Below, one piece after another: positions 16,973-26,204 of a stretch of 64,000 nucleotides of DNA. Under the pieces are notes generated by a model that saw nothing but the letters and a program-made list of their open reading frames with translations, was not told the origin of the DNA and made no database searches. Source of the DNA: Marinifilum sp. N1E240 (GTDB lineage Bacteria > Bacteroidota > Bacteroidia > Bacteroidales > Marinifilaceae); contig NZ_WHKF01000002.1 in assembly GCF_009295825.1 (NCBI RefSeq), positions 372,001-436,000 on the forward strand, given 5' to 3'. The translations under genes and the position numbers were made by a program. The first letter of the stretch is position 1. Each line of letters begins with the position of its first letter.

Positions 16973-18085
16973 TTACAATTGCATGAAATTATCCCAATCT
17001 TTCCAGACTACTTCATATTCGTTATTTTGTATCATTGCAGCAATTTCTTTAGGAGATCTTTCATCATTTATTGAGAATTGTTCCAGTGATTTATCAGTTT
17101 TGGAATATCCACCAGGGTTGGTTTTAGAACCTGCACTAAATGAAGTAGTTCCCAATTTCATGGCATTATCCCGGAATTTTTCGCTTTCTCTGGTGGAAAG
17201 TGAGATTTCAATATGATGATTGAACAATCTGTACGCTCCAATCAATTGAAGCAGGTCTTTTTGTGATGCTTCAAAATTTGGTTGGAATCCGCCAGTATGC
17301 GGACGCAATCGAGGGAAGGAGATTGAATATTTACTTTTCCAGTACTTTTTTTCAAGATATTGTAAATGTACAGCCGTAAAAAAGGTATCGACACGCCAAT
17401 CTTCCAATCCTAATAAACAACCCAATCCAATTTTATGAACACCAGCTTTACCTAATCTGTCCGGAGTTTCTAATCGATATTGGTAGTTTGATTTTTTACC
17501 CGATGGATGATATTTTTTGTAATTGTTTTCGTTGTAAGTTTCCTGATAGATGTAAACCGTATTCAATCCTTTTTTTGAAAGAGTTTCGTATTCTTCAGTT
17601 TTTAAGGGTTGTGCTTCCAATGAAATTAAAGCAAAGTCATCTCTAATAGCTTCCATCATTTCTGAAATGTAATTAGCGCCACAGTTCAATTGATCTTCAC
17701 CACTTACCAAAAGAACATGCTCAAATCCAAGCTGCTTTATCGCTTTTGCTTCTTGTTTAATTTCTTTTTGGTTAAGAATTTTTCTGTCAAATTTATTTTT
17801 ATGATTGAAACCGCAATAAATACAAGTATTGGTGCAAGAATTGGAAATATATAAAGGAATATACATTTGTATGCATTTGCCAAACCGCTTTTGGGTCAAT
17901 TCCATACTTTTTTGTGCAATTTGCTCCAGATATGCACTTGCTGCAGGAGAAATAAGAGCTTGAAAATCATTCAAATCTATTCTTTCTTTGTTTAATGCTC
18001 TTTCAACATCAACTTCAGTTTTATTATAGATTTGATTTTTGATTTCTTGCCAATCGTATTTTTGTATTTCGTCGTAGAAACTCAT
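16973..18085 (-). CDS. thiH: 2-iminoacetate synthase (tyrosine lyase)
   Basis: 370 residues. A radical SAM enzyme that cleaves tyrosine to dehydroglycine (2-iminoacetate) for the thiazole ring. The Fe-S motif CTNTCIYCGF fits CxxxCxxC, and ISLSTRESEKFRDNAM with GSKTNPGGY matches the ThiH C-terminal (BATS) region. It lies 18 bp after thiG and before thiF. The choice of ThiH over the oxygen-dependent ThiO fits an anaerobic or facultative lifestyle. Length is typical. Confidence 0.95.
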   Translation of the reverse strand: MSFYDEIQKYDWQEIKNQIYNKTEVDVERALNKERIDLNDFQALISPAASAYLEQIAQKSMELTQKRFGKCIQMYIPLYISNSCTNTCIYCGFNHKNKFDRKILNQKEIKQEAKAIKQLGFEHVLLVSGEDQLNCGANYISEMMEAIRDDFALISLEAQPLKTEEYETLSKKGLNTVYIYQETYNENNYKKYHPSGKKSNYQYRLETPDRLGKAGVHKIGLGCLLGLEDWRVDTFFTAVHLQYLEKKYWKSKYSISFPRLRPHTGGFQPNFEASQKDLLQLIGAYRLFNHHIEISLSTRESEKFRDNAMKLGTTSFSAGSKTNPGGYSKTDKSLEQFSINDERSPKEIAAMIQNNEYEVVWKDWDNFMQL

Positions 18086-18103
18086 TGGTTGTTGTTGAAT
18101 GGT

Positions 18104-18880
18104 TTAATCTAAATCTTCTAAAAATGATGTTAACGGACTACTCGCATTGGCTTCTATTGATTTTTCTGCCAACCTTGCTTCGAAAGCCATGCGTCCGGCT
18201 TCAACTGCCATTTTAAATGCTTTTGCCATTTCAATAGGATTTGGCGAAACTGCAATTGCTGTATTTACCAAAACAGCATCGGCACCAATTTCCATAGCAG
18301 CGGCTGCATGAGATGGTGCTCCAATACCAGCATCAACTACCACAGGAATATTGCTTTGCTCAATAATGATTTTTAAGAAATCGATGGTTTGCAACCCACT
18401 ATTTGAACCAATTGGTGAGCCTAAAGGCATAACAGCTGCAGTTCCAACATCTTCTAATTTCTTACAAAGGACCGGATCGGCTTGGATGTATGGCAAAACA
18501 TGAAATCCAAGTTTTACCAATTCTTCTGCTGCTTTTAGAGTTTCTTCTCCGTCAGGTAATAAGTATTTTGGGTCAGGATGAATTTCTAGTTTTAGCCAGT
18601 TGGTTTCGAGAGCTTCTCTTGCCAATTGTGCTGCAAAGATGGCTTCCTGAGCATTACGAACTCCAGATGTATTTGGTAATAGATTAACGCCAGGAATATT
18701 CAAGTGTTGTAACATGTTGTCATTTTCATCTTGAATGTCAACACGTTTTAATGCCATGGTAACCAGTTCGGATCCTGATTCTATTATGGCATTTCTCATT
18801 ATCTCGTTAGAACTGAATTTTCCTGTTCCTGTAAATAAACGAGATGTAAATATTTTATCTCCTATTTTTAATTCTTGCAT
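18104..18880 (-). CDS. thiG: Thiazole synthase
   Basis: 258 residues of the ThiG TIM barrel, which joins deoxyxylulose 5-phosphate, ThiS thiocarboxylate and 2-iminoacetate into the thiazole phosphate. The conserved start [12 protein letters not shown], the Schiff-base lysine in VTMALKRV, and the phosphate-binding [20 protein letters not shown] segment are present, as is [14 protein letters not shown]. It sits between thiE and thiH. A 96-bp gap separates it from thiE, the longest spacing in the operon after thiS-thiC. Confidence 0.96.
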   Translation of the reverse strand: MQELKIGDKIFTSRLFTGTGKFSSNEIMRNAIIESGSELVTMALKRVDIQDENDNMLQHLNIPGVNLLPNTSGVRNAQEAIFAAQLAREALETNWLKLEIHPDPKYLLPDGEETLKAAEELVKLGFHVLPYIQADPVLCKKLEDVGTAAVMPLGSPIGSNSGLQTIDFLKIIIEQSNIPVVVDAGIGAPSHAAAAMEIGADAVLVNTAIAVSPNPIEMAKAFKMAVEAGRMAFEARLAEKSIEANASSPLTSFLEDLD

Positions 18881-18976
18881 TTTATACCGTTTTACTTATT
18901 AAATAATTTAGGTATAATGCCGATCGATATTTGACATGCATTAATAAACTTGTGCAATTAATGTATTAATCAAATA

Positions 18977-19585
18977 CTAATCGGTATTATGGTTGTTTAG
19001 TGTTTGTAATAATGCTCCAGATAGCGCTACTCCATATAATCCTGTTTGAGTAAGAGTTTCAATATCGTTTAATTGGATGCCTCCGACAGCAATTATTGGA
19101 ATATCAAGCTTTAGATTTTTCATTTGAAATAGAATTTCCTTATAGCCATTTAGACCAATAATCGGACTAATATTTTTCTTAGTAGTAGTATGTTTAAAAG
19201 GTCCAAGTCCTACATAATTTGCTCCTCGTGATTGCTGCAATTGAATATCTTCTATTGTATTGGTAGTTCCACCAATTATAAATTCATCACCTAAAAAATC
19301 TCTGGCTTCATTTATTGGAGTATCTGATAATCCCAAATGCACGCCATGTGCACCAATTTCTTTAGCAATTTCTATTGAATCGTTAATAATAAGAGTTTTA
19401 CCATATTTTTTTGCAGATTGTAGTGCTTGCTTGGCTTGAGTTAAAATTTCTTCCTCGGTGGAGTTTTTCATTCTGATTTGTACACACTCAATTCCTTTTT
19501 CAAACATCAATCGGGCTTGTTCCGAATGAGAGAAACGAGCAGAATCTTGGGTTATGTATTGTATTTTGGGTATGTTTTTTCTCAT
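18977..19585 (-). CDS. thiE: Thiamine-phosphate synthase
   Basis: 202 residues with the ThiE barrel motifs: IQYITQD start, QIRMKNSTEEEI, LIINDSIEIAKEIGAHGVHLGLSD, GGTTNT, GANYVGLGPFKHTTTKKN, and the phosphate-binding IIAVGGI. It couples HMP-pyrophosphate with the thiazole phosphate to give thiamine phosphate. Its start overlaps the stop of the upstream ThiE/TenI-like gene by 4 bp (19582-19585), pointing to translational coupling. Confidence 0.93.
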   Translation of the reverse strand: MRKNIPKIQYITQDSARFSHSEQARLMFEKGIECVQIRMKNSTEEEILTQAKQALQSAKKYGKTLIINDSIEIAKEIGAHGVHLGLSDTPINEARDFLGDEFIIGGTTNTIEDIQLQQSRGANYVGLGPFKHTTTKKNISPIIGLNGYKEILFQMKNLKLDIPIIAVGGIQLNDIETLTQTGLYGVALSGALLQTLNNHNTD

Positions 19586-20196
19586 TGGTAAACTTCTAAA
19601 AATTGCAGGTAGATGTATTTAAAATTCTTCTCAATTTCTTGATAATTGTTGTGTGGAATTTCATTCCAAATTGTTCCTAAAATGGCTATCCCATCAAATT
19701 CGATAGTTTTTAGTTTTTTCAATTTGTTAGTTTCTATTCCGCCTAATGCAAAAACTTTGATCTTTCTATCTTTCCTGAGGTACTTCTTAAGTTCCTTCAA
19801 ATCCAAATTTCCCGTATATCCTTTTTTTGATATGCTGGGAAATATGGGACTTAAATACGCATAGTCAAATTTTCCATCAAGGTCTTTTATCTCCTGAAGT
19901 GAATGACAAGAAGTTCCTTTCCTGATAGTTGGAGATATTTTGGATGCATAACTCCTATTGTTTGAAGAAAAGTGAATTCCTTTTAATTCGAATTGTTTAT
20001 TAATCACTACCTGATTGTGAATTATTATTCTGTTATGAAAATGATAAGGTATTGCCTCCAGGAATTGAGTATATTCAATGGTTGTTGCATTTGGTTTTCG
20101 CAGATGAAAGGTAAATTCAAATTGTTCTAGTAAAGAGGAAACAATAGTTGTTTCCCCTTTAAAAAACTCAGGATAAGATATAAGGATGAATTCCAT
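19582..20196 (-). CDS. ThiE/TenI-like protein, probable thiazole tautomerase or second thiamine-phosphate synthase
   Basis: 204 residues from ATG 20196, which starts 7 bp after the thiC stop; an earlier ATG (20220) would overlap thiC. The sequence is a divergent ThiE/TenI barrel: FHLRKPNATTIEYTQFL, RIIIHNQ, GIHFSSNNR, SCHSLQEI, YAYLSPIFPSISKKGY and VFALGGI. It lacks the LIINDS and full diphosphate-binding pattern of its neighbour. The known tautomerase TenI of Bacillus has this kind of reduced motif set, so thiazole tautomerisation is a reasonable guess. High Lys/Ile content. The 4-bp overlap with thiE supports a joint role. Confidence 0.75.
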   Translation of the reverse strand: MEFILISYPEFFKGETTIVSSLLEQFEFTFHLRKPNATTIEYTQFLEAIPYHFHNRIIIHNQVVINKQFELKGIHFSSNNRSYASKISPTIRKGTSCHSLQEIKDLDGKFDYAYLSPIFPSISKKGYTGNLDLKELKKYLRKDRKIKVFALGGIETNKLKKLKTIEFDGIAILGTIWNEIPHNNYQEIEKNFKYIYLQFLEVYQ

Positions 20197-20203
20197 TATA
20201 GTT

Positions 20204-22018
<1,815 letters not shown>

Positions 22019-22090
22019 TTAATTGATACTTCCAGAAATAAGGAGGAGCAATTAAGCGACAAAAGAATATTGAATGAGCAAGTTATAGAA

Positions 22091-22294
22091 TCATCCTCCT
22101 TTGGTTGCCGATACAATTAAAACTTTGTCGTTTTCCTGAAGTTGATGAGATTTCCAATCCTGTTTTTTTACTACATTGTTGTTTACAGCTACTGCAATTC
22201 CTTTCTGATTCACATATTCTGTGACAGACAAAAGTGAAAAAAGTGTAGCACTATCATCCAAGGTAATAGAATTACCATTGCAAAAAATGTTCAT
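22091..22294 (-). CDS. thiS: Sulfur carrier protein ThiS
   Basis: 67 residues with a ubiquitin-like beta-grasp pattern and the essential C-terminal Gly-Gly (IVSATKGG). The C-terminal glycine is adenylated by ThiF and converted to a thiocarboxylate that feeds ThiG. It is the first gene after the riboswitch; 84 bp separate it from thiC. The length is the family standard. Confidence 0.93.
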   Translation of the reverse strand: MNIFCNGNSITLDDSATLFSLLSVTEYVNQKGIAVAVNNNVVKKQDWKSHQLQENDKVLIVSATKGG

Positions 22295-22332
22295 ATTAAA
22301 AATATTGCAGGAGTAGAAACAGGAGATACATA

Positions 22333-22400
22333 CAATCCCTTAGCAGCATTACCTGCCCAGGTTCATAGGGTCTAATCTCAGCCGTTACAGGCACCCCTTG
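22333..22400 (-). ncRNA. TPP (THI-box) riboswitch
   Basis: On the minus strand the conserved blocks appear in order: GGGGTGCC, then CTGAGA, then ACCC...GAACCTG and GGTAATGC, closing with AGGGA. These are the pyrophosphate- and pyrimidine-binding helices of the TPP aptamer. It lies about 40 bp upstream of thiS and should repress the whole operon when thiamine pyrophosphate is plentiful. Confidence 0.96.
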
Positions 22401-22509
22401 TTAATAATGTTGACAAACTTACAGCTAATTTTTTAATATGCAACTGTTCCTTGAATAAAAATATGAAAAGTAAAAAATGAAACTTTACAAATGCAAATTA
22501 ATCAGTTTT

Positions 22510-23244
22510 TTAGGTTGGTAAATTATTTTTTTTGCGTTCCTCTTCTTCAATTTCTCTGGCTTTCGATAAAGAAGTAGCTACTAATCCAGCAGGAACAGTG
22601 ACAATTCCAACACCAACAAGAAGAACAAAAAATGTGAAAATTTTACCTCCAACCGTAATAGGGTACACATCTCCATAGCCAACTGTAGTTAAGGTAACAA
22701 TTGACCACCATAAGCTGTGAAATACAGACGCAAATACCTTTGGTTGTGCCTCGTTTTCGAAGAAATAAATTCCAGCAGCAGAAAGAAATATTAATATTCC
22801 TGTAACGATAAAAAATAGAATTACTTCTTCGCGAACAATGCGAGCAGCTATGTGAAAACGATGTAAGGCTCTGTTGTATCGAATTAGTTTTAAGGTTCTG
22901 AATACTCTGAAAATTCGAAATGCTCTAAGAGCTCTAAAATCCAGAGTTCCTCTTAGATAGAATGGCAGAATAGCAAGTAAATCGATGATGCCATAAAAAC
23001 TGAATATGTAGGAGAATGGTTTTTTTGAAACATAAATGCGTAATACATATTCAATGGAGAAAATGATAATGCAAAAAATCTCGAAATATTCTAAGAACAA
23101 GATAGTATTTGGAGAATTATTGGGTAAAGTTTCTACAGAAAAGGAGATCAATGACAACATGATCAGTCCCTGAATGATATAATCAAATATTTTTCCTTTT
23201 TTACTGGTATTATCTTCAACAATATTTCGAATATACTCCCTCAT
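22510..23244 (-). CDS. Voltage-gated-type potassium channel
   Basis: 244 residues with the six-helix Kv layout: S1 about 22-40, S2 about 52-70, S3 about 83-98, an arginine-rich S4 (RALRAFRIFRVFRTLKLIRYNR), S5 about 138-158, pore with selectivity filter TTVGYGDVYP and S6 about 200-225. The short C-terminus (AREIEEEERKKNN) has no cyclic-nucleotide or RCK domain. The S4 arginines spaced by three argue for voltage sensing. It is last in an apparent three-gene unit with NYN and acetyltransferase genes (10-bp gap upstream). Confidence 0.92.
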   Translation of the reverse strand: MREYIRNIVEDNTSKKGKIFDYIIQGLIMLSLISFSVETLPNNSPNTILFLEYFEIFCIIIFSIEYVLRIYVSKKPFSYIFSFYGIIDLLAILPFYLRGTLDFRALRAFRIFRVFRTLKLIRYNRALHRFHIAARIVREEVILFFIVTGILIFLSAAGIYFFENEAQPKVFASVFHSLWWSIVTLTTVGYGDVYPITVGGKIFTFFVLLVGVGIVTVPAGLVATSLSKAREIEEEERKKNNLPT

Positions 23245-23254
23245 TTTTAAGATA

Positions 23255-23791
23255 TTATTTTTTAGCTATCCAATCTTTCTTTGTAATCTCATAAACAAAT
23301 ACATTCAATCCATGATATTTTATTTGTGTTTTTCTTTTCATACCATTCTTTTCGGCTACTTTTTGCGATGCAATGTTTCTTATATCAATAATGGATACCA
23401 ACCGATCACACAAATTGGTTTCAAAAGCAAAATCCCTGAATTTTAGTGCCGCTTCTGTAGCATACCCATTTCCCCAATATTTAGGTAGAATATGATAGCC
23501 AACTTCCAGCACTTCAACTCCGTTAATTTCCTGAGTAAGAAGTCCGCACTGTCCAATAAATTCATTTGAGCTTTTATCCCAAAGAGCATGATGTCCGAAC
23601 CTTCCAGATTTGTATCGGTCCAATTGGAATTGAATCCAGCTAGTGGCTTGTTCTTCATTGGAAAGACTTAAATCTATTCCCAAATAGGGAAGAAGTGGAT
23701 TGTTTTCAAAAAAACACTCCCAGTTAGAGCTATCATTAATGGTAAGTGCTTGTATTTTTAATCGGTTTGTTGAGGCATTGTTTAAATACAT
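23255..23791 (-). CDS. GNAT acetyltransferase, RimJ/RimL type
   Basis: 178 residues of the N-acetyltransferase fold that acts on protein N-termini or small amines. Visible features are FIGQCGLLTQEINGVEVLEVGYHI and the acetyl-CoA loop KYWGNGYATEAALKF, followed by IDIRNIASQKVAEKNGMKRK, the typical RimJ/RimL end. It is between the NYN protein (34-bp gap) and the potassium channel gene (10-bp gap). Substrate unknown. Confidence 0.85.
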   Translation of the reverse strand: MYLNNASTNRLKIQALTINDSSNWECFFENNPLLPYLGIDLSLSNEEQATSWIQFQLDRYKSGRFGHHALWDKSSNEFIGQCGLLTQEINGVEVLEVGYHILPKYWGNGYATEAALKFRDFAFETNLCDRLVSIIDIRNIASQKVAEKNGMKRKTQIKYHGLNVFVYEITKKDWIAKK

Positions 23792-23825
23792 AAAGGCAAT
23801 ATATTGAATATCTTAATGAGAGTTT

Positions 23826-24572
23826 TTAATCTTTAATCTTTACAAAAATATGTTTGATATTTCGTTTCCCACTCTCTCTCTCATCTATTTCAAAATGTTT
23901 CTGTAATGATTTAATTAAAGGAGTTAACTTGTTAAAGCCATAATTTCGGGGATCAAAATCTGGTTTCTTTTTATTGATAAGAGAACCAAGTTCTGCAAGA
24001 AATGCCCATCCATCATCATCAGCTATATCATCAATCGAATTTTTAAGTAGATTGATAAATTTTCGATCAATCTTATCGAATTTTTGCTGCTCAATTTGAG
24101 TATCATTTTTCTTTTTTTCAGCTATTTGTTTGCCTCCAATAATCTCTATGTAAATAAATTTATCACAAGCTACAATAAATGGATTTGGTGTTTTCTTTTC
24201 GCCTATTCCAATTACCAATTTGCTTGATTCTCTTAATCGGGTTGCAAGACGAGTGAAATCACTATCGCTGGAAACCAGACAAAAACCATCTATTTTATCG
24301 CTGTGCAAAATGTCCATAGCATCTATAATCATTGCAGAATCGGTTGCATTTTTACCTGTTGTGTAGGAGTATTGTTGGATGGGAGTAATGGCATGCTCTA
24401 AAAGTGCAGGTTTCCAACCCGAAACAGTTGGTCTTGTCCAATCACCATAAATACGTTTAATACTTGGCGTTCCAAATTTGGCTATTTCGTCAAGCATTCC
24501 TTTTATATTCGAATAGGGGATATTATCTGCATCAATTAAAACGGCAAGATTTAAATCATTTTGTTCTTTCAT
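23826..24572 (-). CDS. NYN-domain (LabA/DUF88-like) nuclease with C-terminal OST-HTH/LOTUS domain
   Basis: 248 residues. Residues 8-150 are a NYN (PIN-like) RNase domain: LAVLIDADNIPYSNIK at the start, KNATDSAMIIDAMDILHS in the middle and LVSSDSDFTRLATRLRE, which supply the acidic metal ligands. A linker rich in Lys/Gln follows, then about 170-248 an OST-HTH (LOTUS) RNA-binding domain (DDDGWAFLAELGSLINKKKPDFDPRNYG). This architecture is widespread in bacteria; an RNA-processing role is inferred. First gene of the minus-strand unit with GNAT and channel. Confidence 0.88.
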   Translation of the reverse strand: MKEQNDLNLAVLIDADNIPYSNIKGMLDEIAKFGTPSIKRIYGDWTRPTVSGWKPALLEHAITPIQQYSYTTGKNATDSAMIIDAMDILHSDKIDGFCLVSSDSDFTRLATRLRESSKLVIGIGEKKTPNPFIVACDKFIYIEIIGGKQIAEKKKNDTQIEQQKFDKIDRKFINLLKNSIDDIADDDGWAFLAELGSLINKKKPDFDPRNYGFNKLTPLIKSLQKHFEIDERESGKRNIKHIFVKIKD

Positions 24573-24705
24573 TGTTATAAACTCTTTTGTATTTAACTAA
24601 GTTAGGCAATTGTTAAGAAATACGAAGCAAATATTGGATTAATAAAAACTATTTAATTGGCTATTATTAGTTGAATTATTAGATTAAGAACAGTAAACTG
24701 TTGAT

Positions 24706-24724
24706 GATAAGATAACATCTTATC
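24706..24724. promoter_or_regulatory. Inverted repeat upstream of the BLUF gene
   Basis: GATAAGAT-AAC-ATCTTATC is a perfect 8-bp inverted repeat with a 3-bp spacer, 65 bp upstream of the BLUF start in the divergent 217-bp region. It looks like a dimeric repressor or activator site. Confidence 0.5.
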
Positions 24725-24789
24725 TTAAAGTATTTGTATCTTTAGTTGAGAAGCCTCATCAATTTTGCTATTAACCAAAAGATAAACAC

Positions 24790-25215
24790 ATGTCAGAATT
24801 AATTCATATTGTATATGTCAGTACTTCTACTCATGATCTTTCACAATTAGAATTGGATGAACTACTCAAGAGTATCAGAGCCAAGAATAAGAAAAACAAT
24901 ATTACAGGATTATTGTTATACAACGATGGTATGTTTATTCAGGTAATTGAAGGTGATGTTAAGCGTATTATTGATTTATTTGAATTGGTAAAATCTGATG
25001 CAAGACATAAGAATATTATTGAACTTTTAAAGGAACCAATTAAGAAGAGATCATTTCCAGATTGGTCTATGGGATTTAAGCGAATTACCAATGAGGACCT
25101 GAAATCGATTCAAGGTTTCTCTAATTTTATGAGTGAGAATACTGATTGGGAGCCTGACCCAGGCATTGCTGAGCAAGTGCTTTTTTTATTAAATAGCTTT
25201 CGAAAATACACTTAG
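24790..25215 (+). CDS. BLUF-domain blue-light photoreceptor
   Basis: 141 residues, a single BLUF domain with a short C-terminal extension. The flavin site is intact: Y9 in IVYVSTS, N37 in NNITGLLLY, Q51 in MFIQVIEG, and the W92/M94 pair in FPDWSMGF. These are the residues that form the Tyr-Gln-flavin hydrogen-bond switch. No effector domain is fused, so output must go through a partner protein. An SDR gene begins 34 bp downstream on the same strand and is the likely co-transcribed partner. Confidence 0.93.
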   Translation: MSELIHIVYVSTSTHDLSQLELDELLKSIRAKNKKNNITGLLLYNDGMFIQVIEGDVKRIIDLFELVKSDARHKNIIELLKEPIKKRSFPDWSMGFKRITNEDLKSIQGFSNFMSENTDWEPDPGIAEQVLFLLNSFRKYT

Positions 25216-25249
25216 ATTGTTTTGAAAATGGAATCTAAATTCTGAATTT

Positions 25250-26074
25250 ATGAATAAAGTAGCCTTAATTACAGGAGCGGCGAGTGGAATTGGTTTGGAG
25301 ATTTCTAAATTAATGTTTCGCGATAATTATTCATTAATATTGATTGATAAGGATGCTAGTGGATTAACTCAAGTTCAATCAAGTTTTCATCATCATACTA
25401 ATAATAACAAAGTGCGCATTTTAGTTAAGGATTTATGTAAGCCTAATACAGCTGAGGAGATTTATAATGAACTTTATGAGCAGGACGTTGTTATAGATGT
25501 ATTGGTTAATAATGCAGGTTTTGGAATTTTGGGAAAGTTTGAGGAAACGGATTGGCAACAAGAATCTCAAATGATCAATTTACATGTGCATACCGTAACG
25601 CATTTGTGTAAATTGTTTTTGCCTGGAATGATATCTAGAAAAAAGGGAAAGATTTTAAATGTTGCTTCTTTAGCGTCTTATTATTGTGGTCCTTTAATGT
25701 CGGTTTATTACGCGAGTAAAGCATATATATTATCATTTAGTGTAGCATTAAGTAATGAATTAAAAGGAACGGGAGTTGGTATAACAGTATTGTGTCCTGG
25801 TTTAACGCGTACTGCCTTTCAGAAAAGTATGTGCGAAGAAAAGGCACTTATACGTTGGAATATTGGATCTGCAAGGGAGGTTGCGAAATATGCATATCGA
25901 TCAATGAATAATAACAAATTGATTGCTATTCCAGGTTTCTTTAATCAGTTTTTGGCTGCATTATCCAGAATTCTTCCATTAAAAGTGTCCGCCTGGATGA
26001 TAAGAAAATTACAACTGAAGAATAGAGTAAATAAATTTGAAAAGGAGAGAAAAGAAGAGGAAATTTTCCAGTGA
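25250..26074 (+). CDS. Short-chain dehydrogenase/reductase
   Basis: 274 residues of the classical SDR family. TGAASGIGLEISK binds NAD(P), LVNNAGFGILG is the structural NNAG motif, and the catalytic residues appear as S in NVASLASYY and YYASKAYILSF (YxxxK). The C-terminal region matches DltE-like SDRs (COG0300) with RILPLKVSAWMIRKLQ. It lies just behind the BLUF gene. A light-linked redox role is possible but only inferred; substrate unknown. Confidence 0.88.
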   Translation: MNKVALITGAASGIGLEISKLMFRDNYSLILIDKDASGLTQVQSSFHHHTNNNKVRILVKDLCKPNTAEEIYNELYEQDVVIDVLVNNAGFGILGKFEETDWQQESQMINLHVHTVTHLCKLFLPGMISRKKGKILNVASLASYYCGPLMSVYYASKAYILSFSVALSNELKGTGVGITVLCPGLTRTAFQKSMCEEKALIRWNIGSAREVAKYAYRSMNNNKLIAIPGFFNQFLAALSRILPLKVSAWMIRKLQLKNRVNKFEKERKEEEIFQ

Positions 26075-26204
26075 GATTTCTGAGTTTTCAAAAAGAAACG
26101 AAAAGTATATTTTTATTACTAAGTGAATTATTCTACTTGTTTTATTTTAAAAAATAGGTTTATTTTAAGTTGTGTAACAATACAAATATCACTACCTACC
26201 TAAA

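Noticed and set aside
24790-26074. Photolyase/cryptochrome gene cluster
   Set aside because: Only the BLUF and SDR genes are present; no photolyase-type gene or MerR regulator is nearby.
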